Shown: positions 12,501 through 23,698, numbered from the stretch's first letter. The stretch: DNA of 64,000 nucleotides from Mytilus galloprovincialis (GCF_965363235.1 NC_134843.1:52137535-52201534); one strand, 5' to 3'. The notes: a model not told the origin generated them from the letters alone. A program made the numbers and translations.

Positions 12501-15500
12501 TATTTACATGTATTCTTCGGTCTCAGGTATAATATTGTTATCTCATTAACAATCATATCACATCTTCATACATTTATAATGGAAACCTTCACAATAAAAT
12601 ATTTACATGATCCTTGAGTGATCCTGTGAACCTCCATTATGATGTCCAAGTTCAAACTGTTCAAGACCGAGAACACCTATTAAAATCATACAATAGATAT
12701 ACATTATAGAAATATTTAGCACAGTTTTAAGTACGAAGGTCCAAGGTCGCTGCTGTATATATTTACTGGTATATGTAATCTATGCCAGTGGCAAATCCAA
12801 GAGGTTGATGAGGGCGTATTCCCCCTCTGCATCGCCAAAATAGGCTCATGTTTCGAACCATTTATGGAATCTTTTTAGCGTTAAAACCATCAGCATAAAA
12901 AATTGCATCCCTCCAGTCAGCAGTTTTTATAGACTTTTTCTAGAATTACACCCTTTTAAAAAGTATGCATCCACCCCATGATCTATAATTAGACAAGTAG
13001 ATAACATCAATCGGGTACACATCAATCGTCCAATAGGTTTGTTGTAAACACGGCATTAACAGTGATAGAAAAAAAAAACATGACCTTGTGAAATGCCAAT
13101 ATACAGGTATCCACATTTTGAGGACCCATGTATGGGCATATGTATATACACATCATATTTCATATTGACATGCATGTTTTTTGACTGTAAACATATTGGC
13201 CCTAATGGATATTATACCGTAGTGGAGTAACATAGTTTTGCTGGAGACAAAAGGAAATATATATTTACTATGATAACTGGGCTTACACGGTTCATACAAA
13301 TATCTATGCATTGTCAGCTGGGATAAGATATTCCCGAATTCGTGGTGCACAAAACCATGGGCGAATCACCTCTATTACACTATAAGTTTAATCCGTCTAA
13401 AGTGATTTGTTTGGTTTGCCTTCAACAGGGTCGCTCTACTAAAAGCCGAGGATATACATGTACCGAAACACGCATAGATGTTATACCCAATTTCATCTGA
13501 GGTAAACTTTTCCTGCGGGAGATAGAACATTGCTCGCCATCACCTGAACTAGCGTATAAATTAAAAACTATGACTGATTATCAAAATATTAACGTCATAA
13601 TCGCCAAACAACAACTACATTGCCTTATTTGGTTATGTGTAACGTAGTATTGTACATCAATAACAAAAAAAATTTAAACATATTCTAAAAGGGATTGCTT
13701 ATATAGAAGTTTCTTGTCAAAAAGAAAGAGACACAATGAAAGAAACATTTTTTTATCCAGATGACAATAGCTGCTAATATGGTCCGATACCACCATTGTC
13801 GTCCCTTGATTTTCGTACAAATATAGTCCCTAGTGTTGACAGTGGGTTACTTGCCATTAATTTTCATACCCCTTCCCAATTTATTTCTCCATGTTTAATG
13901 CCTCAAATTGCAAGTAGGGGGGGTAAAATTACACTGTAAAAAAATTTGGGTCCAGAATTTTAAAGGAAAGTAGTGATTTGGTCCAGCTGAAAAAAGGTTT
14001 AAAATTACCACTTCGGAAGCTGTCAAAAGATTTCAAGACGCCCTAAACATAAAATTGTCCATATTTTGAGTTAGAGACGATAAAGTTTTCTATAATTTTG
14101 ATATAATTTGTCCCAAAAGTAGTACAACACACTGTAAACATTTCTTTGAGAAAGCGCAGGTGGGATTTTTTTATTTTCATTTATGTTCTAAAAGAAATGC
14201 ACTACGAAATAATTGTGGTCTCGGACCATATGACTCTCGTGTCCAAATAAAAACAAGAACCAAATTGCATGCTTTTTTATTTTATATTTACCCCTTATAC
14301 ATGTTATACTAAGTGCTTATTTTTTTTCCAAATTTAACATCAATTGATATCAATACCAGTTGAAAACACAGATGTTGAACATTATTCTGTTATCTCTGGA
14401 CACCTACTCCCCGTTGTGAAATCGTTTTTCGAAAAATGGGCCAGTAAAAAAAAACTTTATTTAATGAATGGCTATTATCTATTTTGAATTTATTGAACCA
14501 TAAATTAACTAATTTTTGACTCTTCACATTGAATAATCCGCGAAGCGGATTATGTAAAATGTGAAGAGTCAAAAATTAGTTTTATGGTTCAATAAAATCA
14601 AAATAAATTATTGCCATTCATTATAAATAAATTTGTATCAAAAATGAGGCTTAAAGAACTTTTTTATATTATTTATATTAACAATAACAACGTACACACA
14701 TGTTGGCGTATGAATACACAACGTCAGAGTGGGCGTGTCGCCATCAAAATTGACAACATTGAAAATAAAACTAATAATTTTAACCAATCAGAAAACAGTA
14801 AATACACAAAATTTATTTATAATACTACAATAGATATGTCCTTTCAATAATTTTGACCGACATGACGGATTGACATTTTTACTGTCAGTAACAAAATGGG
14901 AGCATTTTTTGACACAGAAGAATTGTATCCTTGCACCATACATATCTACACCTATCTCACCCTCTGTAGTTAACTTGTTACAAGGGTTCATTTTAATGTG
15001 GCTATCTTTAATCCCGCTTCAATTGTTTGCACTTATCCTAAGTCAGGAATCGGATGTTCAGTGGTTATCGTCTTTATGTGGTTCATAAGAGTTTCTCGTT
15101 TTTATACACATTAGACCGTTGGGTTTCGCGTCTTCAGGAATGGTTATACTAGTTGTTTTTTTTTTTTGTTTTTTTTTTAATTTGTTTTTTTTTATTGGGG
15201 GTGTGGGCTTTATAGCTTACTGTTCGGTGTGAGCCAATGCTCCGTGTTGAATGCCGTACCTTGACCTATACTGGTTTACTTTTATAATGTGTTATTTGGA
15301 TGGAGAGTTGTCGCATTGGCACGCATACCACATCGTCTTATATCTATTAATTAAAGTAATAATTCGTGGTAACGTCAATTTCTAACGCAAATGATTGCAT
15401 ATACTATGAGATAAGAACATGCTTATCTGTACAGCATACACTGGTATATGCATAGTGTGATATGCATGCATATACTTAATGAATGTTTTAAGTGTCTATC

Positions 15501-15629
15501 ACTTGAAATTGAATTGAAAATATATAGAAACGTACCTATACCGGCTTTTTTCGAGAGCCAATATAATGTCCCACTACCAACTCCACCACAGCCGACAACA
15601 ATGTACTCAAAATACCTTCTACCCTCCAT
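5889..15629 (-). CDS. PIPOX: Peroxisomal sarcosine oxidase / pipecolate oxidase-like (9 exons, apparently intact)
   Basis: Flavin-dependent amine oxidase that would oxidise sarcosine or L-pipecolate in peroxisomes, releasing H2O2. Exons on the minus strand: 15542-15629, 12607-12676, 11802-11858, 10737-10868, 9976-10189, 8464-8630, 7900-8086, 7337-7470, 5889-6069. All introns are GT-AG and phases join without a break: 1230 nt, 409 residues plus stop, close to the usual 390. Visible motifs: the Rossmann FAD fingerprint VVGCGGVGSG (residues 11-20), GLEQFELGHHNGGSQDHSRI (the LEQF..GSS.G.SR.I block), TAGAW, and TCLYTMTPD, whose Cys (about 316) matches the covalent flavin attachment Cys of the family. 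The C-terminus is SKL, a canonical PTS1 signal. The exon 1 donor is ambiguous: a second GT six bases downstream also keeps frame and adds two residues. A diverged copy lies to the left at 1-2921 and relics lie at 39.5 and 54.3 kb. Substrate preference is inferred. Confidence 0.9.
6412..6495 (-). repeat. Fragment of dispersed repeat (GGGGAATGTGTCAAAGAGAC family)
   Basis: Reverse-oriented copy of the roughly 120-bp repeat also present at 34323-34441, 53889-54010 and, diverged, at about 36080-36240. It abuts a (TA)n tract, as such repeats often carry a microsatellite at one end. Lies in intron 8 of PIPOX copy 2. Confidence 0.6.
6496..6559. repeat. (TA)n microsatellite
   Basis: About 64 bases of uninterrupted TA dinucleotide. 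Open frames across it encoding Ile-Tyr runs are artefacts. Confidence 0.95.
6785..6980 (+). repeat. tRNA-derived SINE
   Basis: A-box-like TGGTCTAGCGGGACGG near 6804 and B-box GGTTCGAATCC at 6863-6873 give a Pol III promoter. The head is followed by a tail with CAAATTGACAGATCTAACAT, ending in a TA-rich run. The same family lies in opposite orientation at about 61130-61345, sharing head and tail, which shows it is a dispersed retroposon rather than a tRNA gene. It sits in intron 8 of PIPOX copy 2. Confidence 0.8.
8822..9394. repeat. Non-autonomous element with short inverted ends
   Basis: GGGGCTCGCGGG at the left is answered by CCCGCGAGCCTCC at the right, 570 bp apart, within intron 5 of PIPOX copy 2. 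The equivalent intron of copy 1 (638-1048) is about 0.9 kb shorter and lacks these ends, so the insertion probably followed the duplication. The interior has only homopolymer-rich non-coding DNA. The class is unknown. Confidence 0.55.
10425..10530 (-). repeat. tRNA-derived SINE head in intron 4 of PIPOX copy 2
   Basis: Counterpart of the SINE at 1498-1590, with B-box GAGTTCGAATCC on the minus strand. Its presence at the same intron position in both gene copies shows that it was inserted before the tandem duplication. Confidence 0.55.
11589..11618. repeat. Poly-C tract
   Basis: Thirty bases of C interrupted by GCG, in intron 3 of PIPOX copy 2. Likely a mutable simple repeat. Confidence 0.9.
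14462..14623. repeat. Palindromic MITE-like hairpin
   Basis: Long inverted repeat of about 75 bp per arm, with the arm core CTCTTCACATT answered by AATGTGAAGAG. The centre is the self-complementary AATCCGCGAAGCGGATT. It has no coding capacity and lies in intron 1 of PIPOX copy 2. Confidence 0.8.
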
Positions 15630-16123
15630 ATAATATTCTTTCTATAATTTACTTACAGACCTCACGAGATAAATAAACCTGACATACTTATTTTAAGATA
15701 AAATTGTCAAGGCTAAATAATAATATACCTGTACAAAACCATTCGTTCGTGTCAATGAATATACTGAATTATAATGAAAATACACTAGATAAAAATAGAT
15801 AATGTAGGACACCAGATTGTATGCACACTGTTTGTATTTGTTAGAATCTACGTTATTGAATTGGAAAAAATGTCTCAATGGTACTAACTTTTCAGAATTT
15901 AAACTTTTTAAAACAAAACTTTTATTAATCCTAAACACTAAGAAAACGTAATTTTGAAGAACCTTTTTCCAAAAAAAAGTTATTTTTGAACTGAAAAATT
16001 GAAAATCATTTCATTTACAGTTGGAATGAACGTCCTTTTTGACTTGAAGTACTTGCTTATCTAATATTAATTTTCAATATTTTTTACTTATTTTTTTGGA
16101 TGTCACAAACTTACTTATTGGGT

Positions 16124-16163
<40 letters not shown>

Positions 16164-16756
16164 GCAATTAACAATTTTAACAACAGGCTGTGTTGTAAGG
16201 TTTTCCGTTTTGAAAGCATTTCTGGTTTAGCACCATACTTTAATTCAAATAAAACAATTAAAATGAGAGGATTTAAAAAAAGAGGTGCAATTAACCCTTT
16301 CCCTTTTAAAAGGCTTACTATTTTAATTGGGTTCGTGTTGTATATAGTTTTGTAAGGACTTATCTGTCCTTTCGTTATCTTTCTCTTTGAATTAAAAGTT
16401 TTGAATATCACATTGGCATCTTGACCAGTTACATGATAAAAATAACATCTGAACCCTCACTCTTGATTTTAAAGTGTTTGTTGATCAAACCTTGACGTGG
16501 ACACTTCTGTATTTGTTGTATCATTTTTTTAAAGTTCAACTTGGTAATAATTAGAACATGTAGAATAACACAGAAGTTGTTCACTTTTTGTTATTGAATT
16601 AGAGGTTCACCATCTTTGAATAAACAGAGATATATTTTAATGAGACAGCAGGCCCACAATAATAAAAAACTGACATCCTAAGGTAAATAATTGACATGCG
16701 GCTATATAATGTCACGTTTAAAATTGCCTCAAATATGTAGAGAAACGTGAATCTAA
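14850..16756. repeat. Segmental duplication partner of 53.65-55.97 kb
   Basis: Sequence running through exon 1 and the 5' flank of PIPOX copy 2 is matched in order by 53.65-55.97 kb. Shared landmarks are GACCGACATGACGG, AAAATTGTCAAGGCTAAATA, AAAATGAGAGGATTTAAAAA and AATGAGACAGCAG. The match resumes beyond the mobile element that ends at 23504. Divergence is moderate with many small indels. The stretch also contains reverse fragments of the mussel-type dispersed repeat (14990-15345) and a poly-T run near 16128-16160. Confidence 0.75.
16128..16160. repeat. Poly-T tract
   Basis: About 33 consecutive T. A lysine-rich minus-strand reading frame across it is spurious. Confidence 0.95.
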
Positions 16757-16799
16757 AGCCCTGGTCACAACGAACCCACCACACATTTATGCAGCGCCA

Positions 16800-17012
16800 C
16801 GACATGAAAATTGGTCAAATCGTGGGTAATTCGTGATCATCGTACGACAGTCACACGATATTTTGAGCATCGTGGTGCTGTCGTGTGTCGAAAATTAGAC
16901 ATGCACCTTTTTTGCTCTACGATTTTTTGTCGTGTCACTGTCTTGTGGCTGTCGTGATAGTGTCTTACCACTGTCGTGTGACTGTCGTGCGATAAACACA
17001 TTGTCGTGAGTA
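16800..17012. repeat. Left subterminal array of CACGACAGT-type motifs
   Basis: Several short motifs of the form ACTGTCGTG or GTCGTGT/GTCGTGC occur close together just inside the left Harbinger end. They are the reverse complement of the array near the right end. In cut-and-paste elements such arrays can be transposase contact sites; that role is inferred. Confidence 0.7.
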
Positions 17013-17139
17013 CCAATAGTCCAGCAGCTAAGTCCAATATTTTGGGACAATTGATCACTTAATGGTAAAAGCATGAAATTTTGCACAGTGTTAGTTATGA
17101 TGCTTATAAACATTTTTGGATATGGAGCCATCAAAAAAA

Positions 17140-17660
17140 AAATCCACAATGGCCGCCAATTTCAAAATGGCTGCCAACAGTGATGAAATTGAGTCCAAAA
17201 ATATAGTGTTATTTATCATTAGAAAATAAAAGCACAAAACTTCGCATATTGCTGGTTATGATGGTAATTAATATTTTCTGAATATGGAAAAATAAAAAAA
17301 TAATTCTATAATGGCTGCCAATTCAAAATGGCCGCCCACAGTCATGAGACAGAGTCCAAAAATAAGGTATAATTTATCAATTGAAAATAAAAGCACACCA
17401 CTTTGCATATTGCTAGTAATGATGCTTATTAATCTTAACGAATATTGAACAATCAAAAATAATCTCAAAATGGCCGACAAATTCAAAATGGCGGCCAACA
17501 GTCATTAGGCAGAATAAAAAAAAATTGGTTTAATTGAACATTTGAAAATAAAAGCACAAAACTTTGTATATAGCTGAATATGATGCTAATTTATCTTTTC
17601 TGAATATGGAAAACAATTCGATAATGGCCGACAAATTCAAAATGGCCGCCAAAAGTCTTA
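17140..17660. repeat. Subterminal tandem repeats with CAAAATGGCCGCC core
   Basis: Four degenerate units of roughly 120 bp, each ending in a pair of AATGGCxGCCAA / CAAAATGGC motifs followed by AAAATAAAAGCAC. Inverted, sparser counterparts at 22250-22620 (GCCATTTTGAA) form the other end of the Academ-like element. Not a CRISPR array: units are long, diverged and eukaryotic. Confidence 0.75.
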
Positions 17661-17781
17661 TTTTCAAACATTATATGGTGTATATCTAGAAAGCCTTTAA
17701 CAATCAACAAATAGTTGTGTTTTGCGAAAACTTCAAGATTTCAGGTTATCATCTTGAATTACATACATTCTGTTTGTCTTT

Positions 17782-20700
17782 TTGACTTTTGTGATTCAAG
17801 CGTCACTGATACGTCATTTGAAGACGAAACACGCGTGTAGAATACAGAAGTTTCATGCATTGCGATTAATGCCTGAAGGCATTATTGTGTGCATTGAAAA
17901 CTTAGATGATGGATCTGGAATAGCACAGTCTTTCATTGACCACAAGGCATGTTGGCATACATCTTACAACTTAAAACTGAACAGGACAAAGTTAAATAGA
18001 GCAGAAAAACGAACATCCCGTGAGAGTATAGATGAAGCCACCACATCTAAAAAAAACAACTAGACATAGCTTTTCCGTTCAGTCCACCAGTAAACCGTCT
18101 GTGTGCTTTTTCTGTAATAAAAATGGCCAAGAAGCCCTTCACGAGTCCTAAACATTTGGACAAGATACACGTGTGAGAGAATGTGCAGTAAAATTAAATG
18201 ACACATTGTTGCTTGCAAAGTTAAGTGCTGGTGATCTAATTGCACAGGAGACAAAGTACCACTCTAAATGTTTAGTTTCCCTATATAATCGTGCATCTCG
18301 AATTGAAATGAAAAATGATAATGTCGAATTTAAGAAAGAAAGGTAAATCCATGGCATTGCATTTTCAGAACTAGTCTCTTATATAAATGAAACAAGGTCA
18401 TGCGATGAGACCATAAGTGTTTACAAATTGTCTGATCTATGTAAACTGTATACGGAAAGAAAAACATGTCTAGGTGCAGATGTTTCATCTAGAGTTAATA
18501 GTTCACGACTAAAAGACAGAATTGTATCTAATATCCCAGACTTAGATGCTTTCAAACAAGGCCGTAAAAACATTCTTGCTTTCAAAGGTGACATTGGTCC
18601 TGCATTGAAGAGAGTCTGCTTAGAAGACTTTGATAATGAGTTTGTCAACATATCAAAAGCAGCTACGTTTGTTCGTAAAGATATTTTCGCATCAAATTCA
18701 GAATTCAAAGGAACCTTCCCAAAGGGATGTCAGGAAGCTTCTGTACCCCAGTCATTGCTTTCTTTAATCAGTATGATTCAGTTTGGACCCAACATTCAGG
18801 ACAGTTCCTATTCTCAGTCGACATTAACAATAGCACAGCTTCTGATGTATAGTTGTACAAAGAAACAACCCAACCGTCACATGAAAGATCATGAACCTCC
18901 AGTTTGTGCTTATTTGGGAGTCATGATCCACTGTAAGACTAGAAAACGTGATCTAGTAGACACTTTCTTCAAACTTGGACTGTCTGTCTCCTACGATCGA
19001 GTGTTAGAAATTTCTACTTCAATGGCCAATGATGCTTGTCATCGTTATGTTCAAGAAGGTATTGTTTGCCCTACCAATCTATTGCAAAATGTATTCACTT
19101 CATCTGCTGTAGACAACATTGATCACAATCCAAGCAGTATATCGTCAAAAGATTCATTCTATGGTATAGTTATATCTTTATTCCAACATATTTCAGAGGA
19201 TGCTCAAGGCGTTGTTGAAGCATTGGACCAATCTGAAACTATGTTGAAATGTCAGTCAAAGAGAGTTTCTCTTTTACCAGAGAGTTATTCAAATCTTCCA
19301 CCAGCTGTACTAAGATTCAACGAACCAGATATTCCATTAGTTGAAGGAGAACTTTCAATTGATATGTTCTCATTCCCAGCTGCATTAAAAGGGGAATTCA
19401 AATGGCTGAAACATGTTGCTGAAAATTCAAGTGTTAGGGCTACAGTGGGTACAAATATTTCATGGTCCGCCTATCATGCTGCAGTCCTGCCAGATGGGAA
19501 TAAATTACCAGCAGTGTCTGCCCTTTTACCTCTGTTTCATGAGCAAGCAAAATCTGTTGCAATGATACGACACTCATTGAACATTATTCGTAGCGCTGTT
19601 AGAAAGCTAAGTCCAGGCCAAACTCCAGTCGTTGCTTTTGACCAACCCCTTTTCACTGTAGCAAAACTAATACAGTGGAACTGGCCTCAGATATATGGTG
19701 AGGATCACTTTGTTATGATGTTCGGTGGCCTACACATAGAAATGGCTGCGTTCAAAGCACTTGGTAGTTGGCTTGAAGATAGTGGATGGACTAGTGTGTT
19801 AGTAAATGCACAGGTTACATCACCAGGTACAGCTGATTCATTCCTAAAGGCATCTCATGTTACAAAAACACGTAGTGCACACCAAGTTACAGCATGCACA
19901 CTTTACCGTCTATTGTCAAATGCTTACTGTCAATACAAAGATGTTTTGAGGGATGATGAGGTTACCTTAGAATTTGAAGACTGGTGTTTGGAACGATCTA
20001 AAGAATCTCCTCATTTTCAATTTTGGTATACAACTCTCCGATTTGAATTGACAGTATTAATATTTATAAGGTCTATACGTGAGGCTAACGTTTCATTATA
20101 TATTGATCATTCCTTGGTTTTTTGCCTTGGATCACACCAATTATTCATGATGGCTACCAATTCATCTGCGTGATATAGTTCAGTTACCAAAAACGAACCC
20201 AGAAACCCACAGAGCATTCCTTGAGGGCAACTTTGTTGTCAACAAGACCGAGAAGAAATTTTCCTGTATGGCTATTGATCAAGCCCACGAACAAAATAAT
20301 GCTTGTGTTAAAGCAGATGGTGGTGCTGTTGGGTTGACGGAAAATCCAGGGGTGCTTCGTAGATGGATGGTTGTAGGGCCTGAAATGGCTAGGTTGGTAA
20401 ATGAATTTGAAAATGTCACTGAATGCTTTGTGAACACTAACGCATCTAATAAACTTCATCATGAACAAACATTATCCTTTCAAGAATCTTTCCGAAATGA
20501 CATTGTGTCTTTGTATGATGTAATTGATGATCTTGGAAATCCGTTTTTAGAGACTGTTAACACAATAGAATCATTGGGACAAGAACAGTTTGAAAAGTAT
20601 ACGAAAGAACGCCTTGTTGATCGAACAACGTCTGTCTTTGATACCATCAAGAGGAATAAGTTACCACTTTTTCAAACACCACCTCCTGCAAAGAAAACGT

Positions 20701-22154
20701 CTACGACAGATCACAAGCTAATGGCTTTGAAAGGTAATTGTTCTTTATTTTCAAGATTGTATATTGCTTGTCAATCAAGAGATGGAAACCTTGACGATTT
20801 CTTCAGACATGAGAATCATGCTTTCCCTCCATCGCTTAGTTAAAATGGTACTATACGCCTAGGAACAAAAGCTGACCTTCTTTCAAAATGTCTGGAGAGG
20901 TTAACCCCTCCAACAGATGTTAAACCTGTAGTTTCTTCTGTTATTCTTGATGGATCTGCAGTTGTTAATATGATTAAGCCTTTCAATATCAAATCATTTT
21001 ATGAATACGCTTTAAAAGTGTTTATACCGTATATTCAGAATATTGGAAAAGATGTACAAAGAATTGACATTGTATTTGACACATACATTGACAATAGCTT
21101 AAAGGCGTCTACTCGAGGAAAACATGGGAAAGGTATTCGAAGTCGAGTTCAAGATGAAACAAATGTACCAGGAAATTGGCAGGAATTCTTGCGCCTAGAT
21201 GAAAATAAAATTGAGTTGTTTCATTTTCTCGCTGATAAAATAACCAGTGCTGGTATCGACAATGAGATTGTAGTAACTGACAAGATCAACGCCCTTGGAA
21301 ATACTGCAGAACACAGCTATGAATTGTTAAGCCCATGTTCACACGAGGAAGCTGATACTAGAATGTTGTTGCATGCCTTTGATGCTTCCCTGAAAGGCCA
21401 CAACAGAATACTGATCAGAACAGTTGACACAGATGTTGTTGTCTTGTCTGTCTCTTGTTTCAACCGACTGCAAATTGAACAGCTGTGGATAGGTTTTGGC
21501 ACTGGAAAGAACTTCCGATATATTTCAGTTCATGGATTGTGCCTTGCTCTAGGACCATTGAAATCGAAAGTCTTTCCACTATTCCATGCCTTTACCGGTT
21601 GTGACACAGTCTCAGCTTTTTCTGGGAAAGGTAAGAAATCAGCTTGGGACACATAGTCCGTATATGAGGAGTTGTCAGATGCATTTCTGCAGATTATTGA
21701 GAATCCAAATGAAGTGGAAATTTTAAAAGTGTTGAAAGTAATAGAACGGTATGTTGTTCTTTTGTATGATCGGTCTAGTACAGCTAATACGGTGAATGAG
21801 TTAAGAAAACAGTTATTCACACAAAAGACAAGAACAATTGACAATATTCCTCCAACAAGAGATGCACTTCTTCAACATACGAAACGTGCAGTTTACCAAG
21901 GTAGTGTTATTTGGGGAAATTGTTTAGTTGCAAATCCAGGTATGCCATCACCAGATTTATTTGGTTGGCAAAAACTTGATGGTACTTGGGTACCATTCTG
22001 GTCTGTGCTTGCTGAAGCTTCAATGTCATGTCAAGAGCTCATCCACTGTGGCTGTAAGAAAGGATGTCGAGGAGCATGTAAATGCTTGAAAGCAGCACTC
22101 AAATGCACAGCATTATGCAAATGCTCACCGGACTGTGAAAGAGAAACCGATTGA
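17782..22154 (+). pseudogene. Academ-like transposase with XPG/PIN-like nuclease and CXC tail, inactivated
   Basis: Read in pieces: 17782-18063, an adjoining stretch to about 18345, 18428-20173 (581 codons), and then one frame from about 20115 to 22154. Motifs in order: CFFCNKNG zinc-knuckle-like, HSKCL, YLGVMIHCKTRKRDL, SAVDNIDHNPSS, FDQPLFTVAKL, FGGLHIEMAAFKALG, AIDQAHEQNNA (transposase core); then HEEADTRMLLHA, TVDTDVVVLSV and HAFTGCDT (acidic residues and GCD placed as in PIN/FEN-XPG nucleases); then CGCKKGCRGACKC (a CXC-type cluster). Lesions: an in-frame stop at 18061, stops and frame changes before 18428, an out-of-frame deletion near 20110, and in-frame stops near 20153 (TGA), 20841 (TAA) and 21654 (TAG). 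No introns are needed. Many neighbouring residues stay conserved, so inactivation is not ancient. Confidence 0.75.
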
Positions 22155-22249
22155 GACTGAGCTTTATTTTGATTTCCCTGCATTTGGATCCATTATTTTT
22201 TAATCATTTTATACCATATTCAAAAACAAACGTCAAATTTTTACATGTT

Positions 22250-22700
22250 AAACGGCGCCATTTTGAATATTGCCGCCGTTTTGAAAATATTATCTTTGTA
22301 CCCAGGTAAAAGTGATACATTGTAAGCCTTTGTCGATATCAAATTATCAGTTTCACTGCTTTGGTAACTTTCTGACACAAAATGATGGTGTATACATTCG
22401 AATACGGTAAAACTTAGACGTTTTGACGCGCCATTTTGAATTTGGACGCCATTTTGATGATTTCTGTACAATAAGGTTTAACAACATAATAAATTACATA
22501 TCTGAATTATATTTCCTTAAGTTTCTAACATCTTTGGAACTCATTAGAATTGGAAGACTTCATCATGTGAATGATGTTATACTTATGTCGGCCATCTTGA
22601 ATTTGGCGGCCATATTGGATTTTTTTTTGTGGCTCCATATCTGAATTTTGTCTATACCCTTTAATCTTTCACTTTGCCAAGTTTCATGCTTTTACCATAA
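22250..22700. repeat. Right subterminal inverted arm of the Academ-like element
   Basis: GCCATTTTGAA motifs, GTGGCTCCATATCTGAAT and CATGCTTTTACCATAAAGTGATCAA are inverted counterparts of 17040-17180. They give the element long, imperfect terminal inverted repeats. Confidence 0.7.
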
Positions 22701-22860
22701 AGTGATCAATTATTCTGATATCCGCTGGACTACAATATAAACCATTTTAATAAAGATTGTCTCACGAATATCAAATTTCGTACGATGCTCGCACAACATT
22801 GATTATCTGTAGTACGACAGTGGTTTGTTTGTCGTGCAACATATTTTTGTTTTATTCAGA

Positions 22861-23195
22861 ATGATACAATTCGGCGGGAATGAATGTTTGGAAAAACATA
22901 ACGTCTGCCGTTTAAAGAGGATGACTATTCAATCAGAACGATTACATTTGGTCCTGCTAAATAGGCGCATTGCCGGACTCCAACAAGAGCAAAATATGGT
23001 CCTGTTGGCGTTAATTTAAGCCCGTGAATAGTATAGGAACCAGCGAAACGCCCGACTTTGGTGGGTTAGGCCACAGATCGAACGGTGCATGATGTCTGGG
23101 CAGAATAGTATACACTGATGCAAGAGTTGGAGCGAGAATCTGCCGGTGATTTCGTTGGATTCATGAAGATGGAGCCTGGCATGTTTCGAGACAGT
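22861..23195 (+). pseudogene. Harbinger transposase N-terminal fragment
   Basis: Reading ..RNQRNARLWWVRPQIER.. shifts frame near 23115 to LMQELERESAGDFVGFMKME, followed by PGMFR. This is the WVRPW..R....GQY..LM.EL......F..F.RM....F pattern of the start of PIF/Harbinger transposases. It contains stops at 23017 and near 23035 and one frameshift, and ends abruptly at the right subterminal repeats, so the catalytic DDE core is deleted. It supports the Harbinger assignment of the 16757-23504 element. Confidence 0.7.
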
Positions 23196-23490
23196 GGCAC
23201 GACAGTGGCACGACAGTGACACGACAGTGACACGACAGTGACACGACAGTGACACGCGCATTCTATGACACGAAAACCTGAAAAATAGACCTAAAAAACT
23301 CACGACTGTCGTACGACTGTCACACGACCGTCTTGTGAGTTACTTACGACAGTACAATTACAATTCTTTTTTCTCTGTCGTGTACCCATCATGGACATGT
23401 GACAACTCGAAATGATTTTTTGACATTTTGCACGACAGTGCCTCGACAACTATTTTATATATCTTCCACGACAAAAATTCGTACGATCTG
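23190..23490. repeat. Right subterminal array of CACGACAGT motifs
   Basis: At least six near-identical 10-mers GACACGACAGT / GGCACGACAGT in direct tandem from about 23193 to 23252, then scattered CACGACTGTC, GTACGACTGTC and CACGACAGTG. It is the inverse of the left array at 16800-17012. Confidence 0.8.
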
Positions 23491-23698
23491 TTGTTACCGG
23501 GGCTTAAAAGAAACGGAAATACGGATTCCGTTATTAACTCCACAAAATTGGTCAAGAGAGTAATTGACATTACGATTTCTACAATGAAACATTTATGAAT
23601 CTAATTATGTACATTTTTCAAACATTTATTAATCTTATTATATACAATTTTCAAAAGCAAAATATCTATAATGTTTTAACAGTCTCTTTTATTTGCAT

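Larger units (their letters stand above)
17017..22732 (+). mobile_element. Academ-like DNA transposon inserted in the Harbinger element
   Basis: Ends TAGTCCAGC and GCTGGACTA are flanked by CAA on both sides (17014-17016 and 22733-22735). Inverted similarity continues far inward, with indels: TGATCACTT, ATGGTAAAAGCATGAAA and the AAAATGGC-rich blocks recur inverted at 22250-22700. A 3-bp target duplication and an internal transposase of the type at 17782-22154 fit the Academ superfamily (AcademX branch, with a nuclease-like part). The family name is from recall of motif patterns. Length is 5716 bp; the coding region is inactivated. Confidence 0.65.
16757..23504. mobile_element. PIF/Harbinger-type transposon, defective, hosting a nested Academ-like element
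   Basis: Terminal inverted repeats AGCCCTGGTCACAAC (left) and GTTGTTACCGGGGCT (right) are flanked by TAA at 16754-16756 and 23505-23507. A TAA/TTA target duplication is the mark of PIF/Harbinger. The paralogous segment at about 55.96 kb has the uninterrupted site (CCTAAACAGGCGGAAA versus TCTAA/TAAAAGAAACGGAAA), which confirms both boundaries. Subterminal arrays of CACGACAGT-type motifs point inward from both ends. The only own coding trace is a broken transposase N-terminus at 22861-23195; the DDE core is missing. The interior is split by an insertion at 17017-22732. Confidence 0.8.

Noticed and set aside
16124..16411. 95-codon minus-strand frame with a Lys tail
   Set aside because: Runs through a poly-T tract and overlaps sequence shared with the relic at 54.8 kb, where the frame is not kept.
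17140..17660. CRISPR-like array
   Set aside because: Repeat units are long and diverged, they occur inverted at the other end of a transposon, and the genome is eukaryotic.
18428..20173. 581-codon frame as an intact gene
   Set aside because: It is the middle of a longer transposase: upstream and downstream homologous sequence continues in other frames across stops and a deletion.
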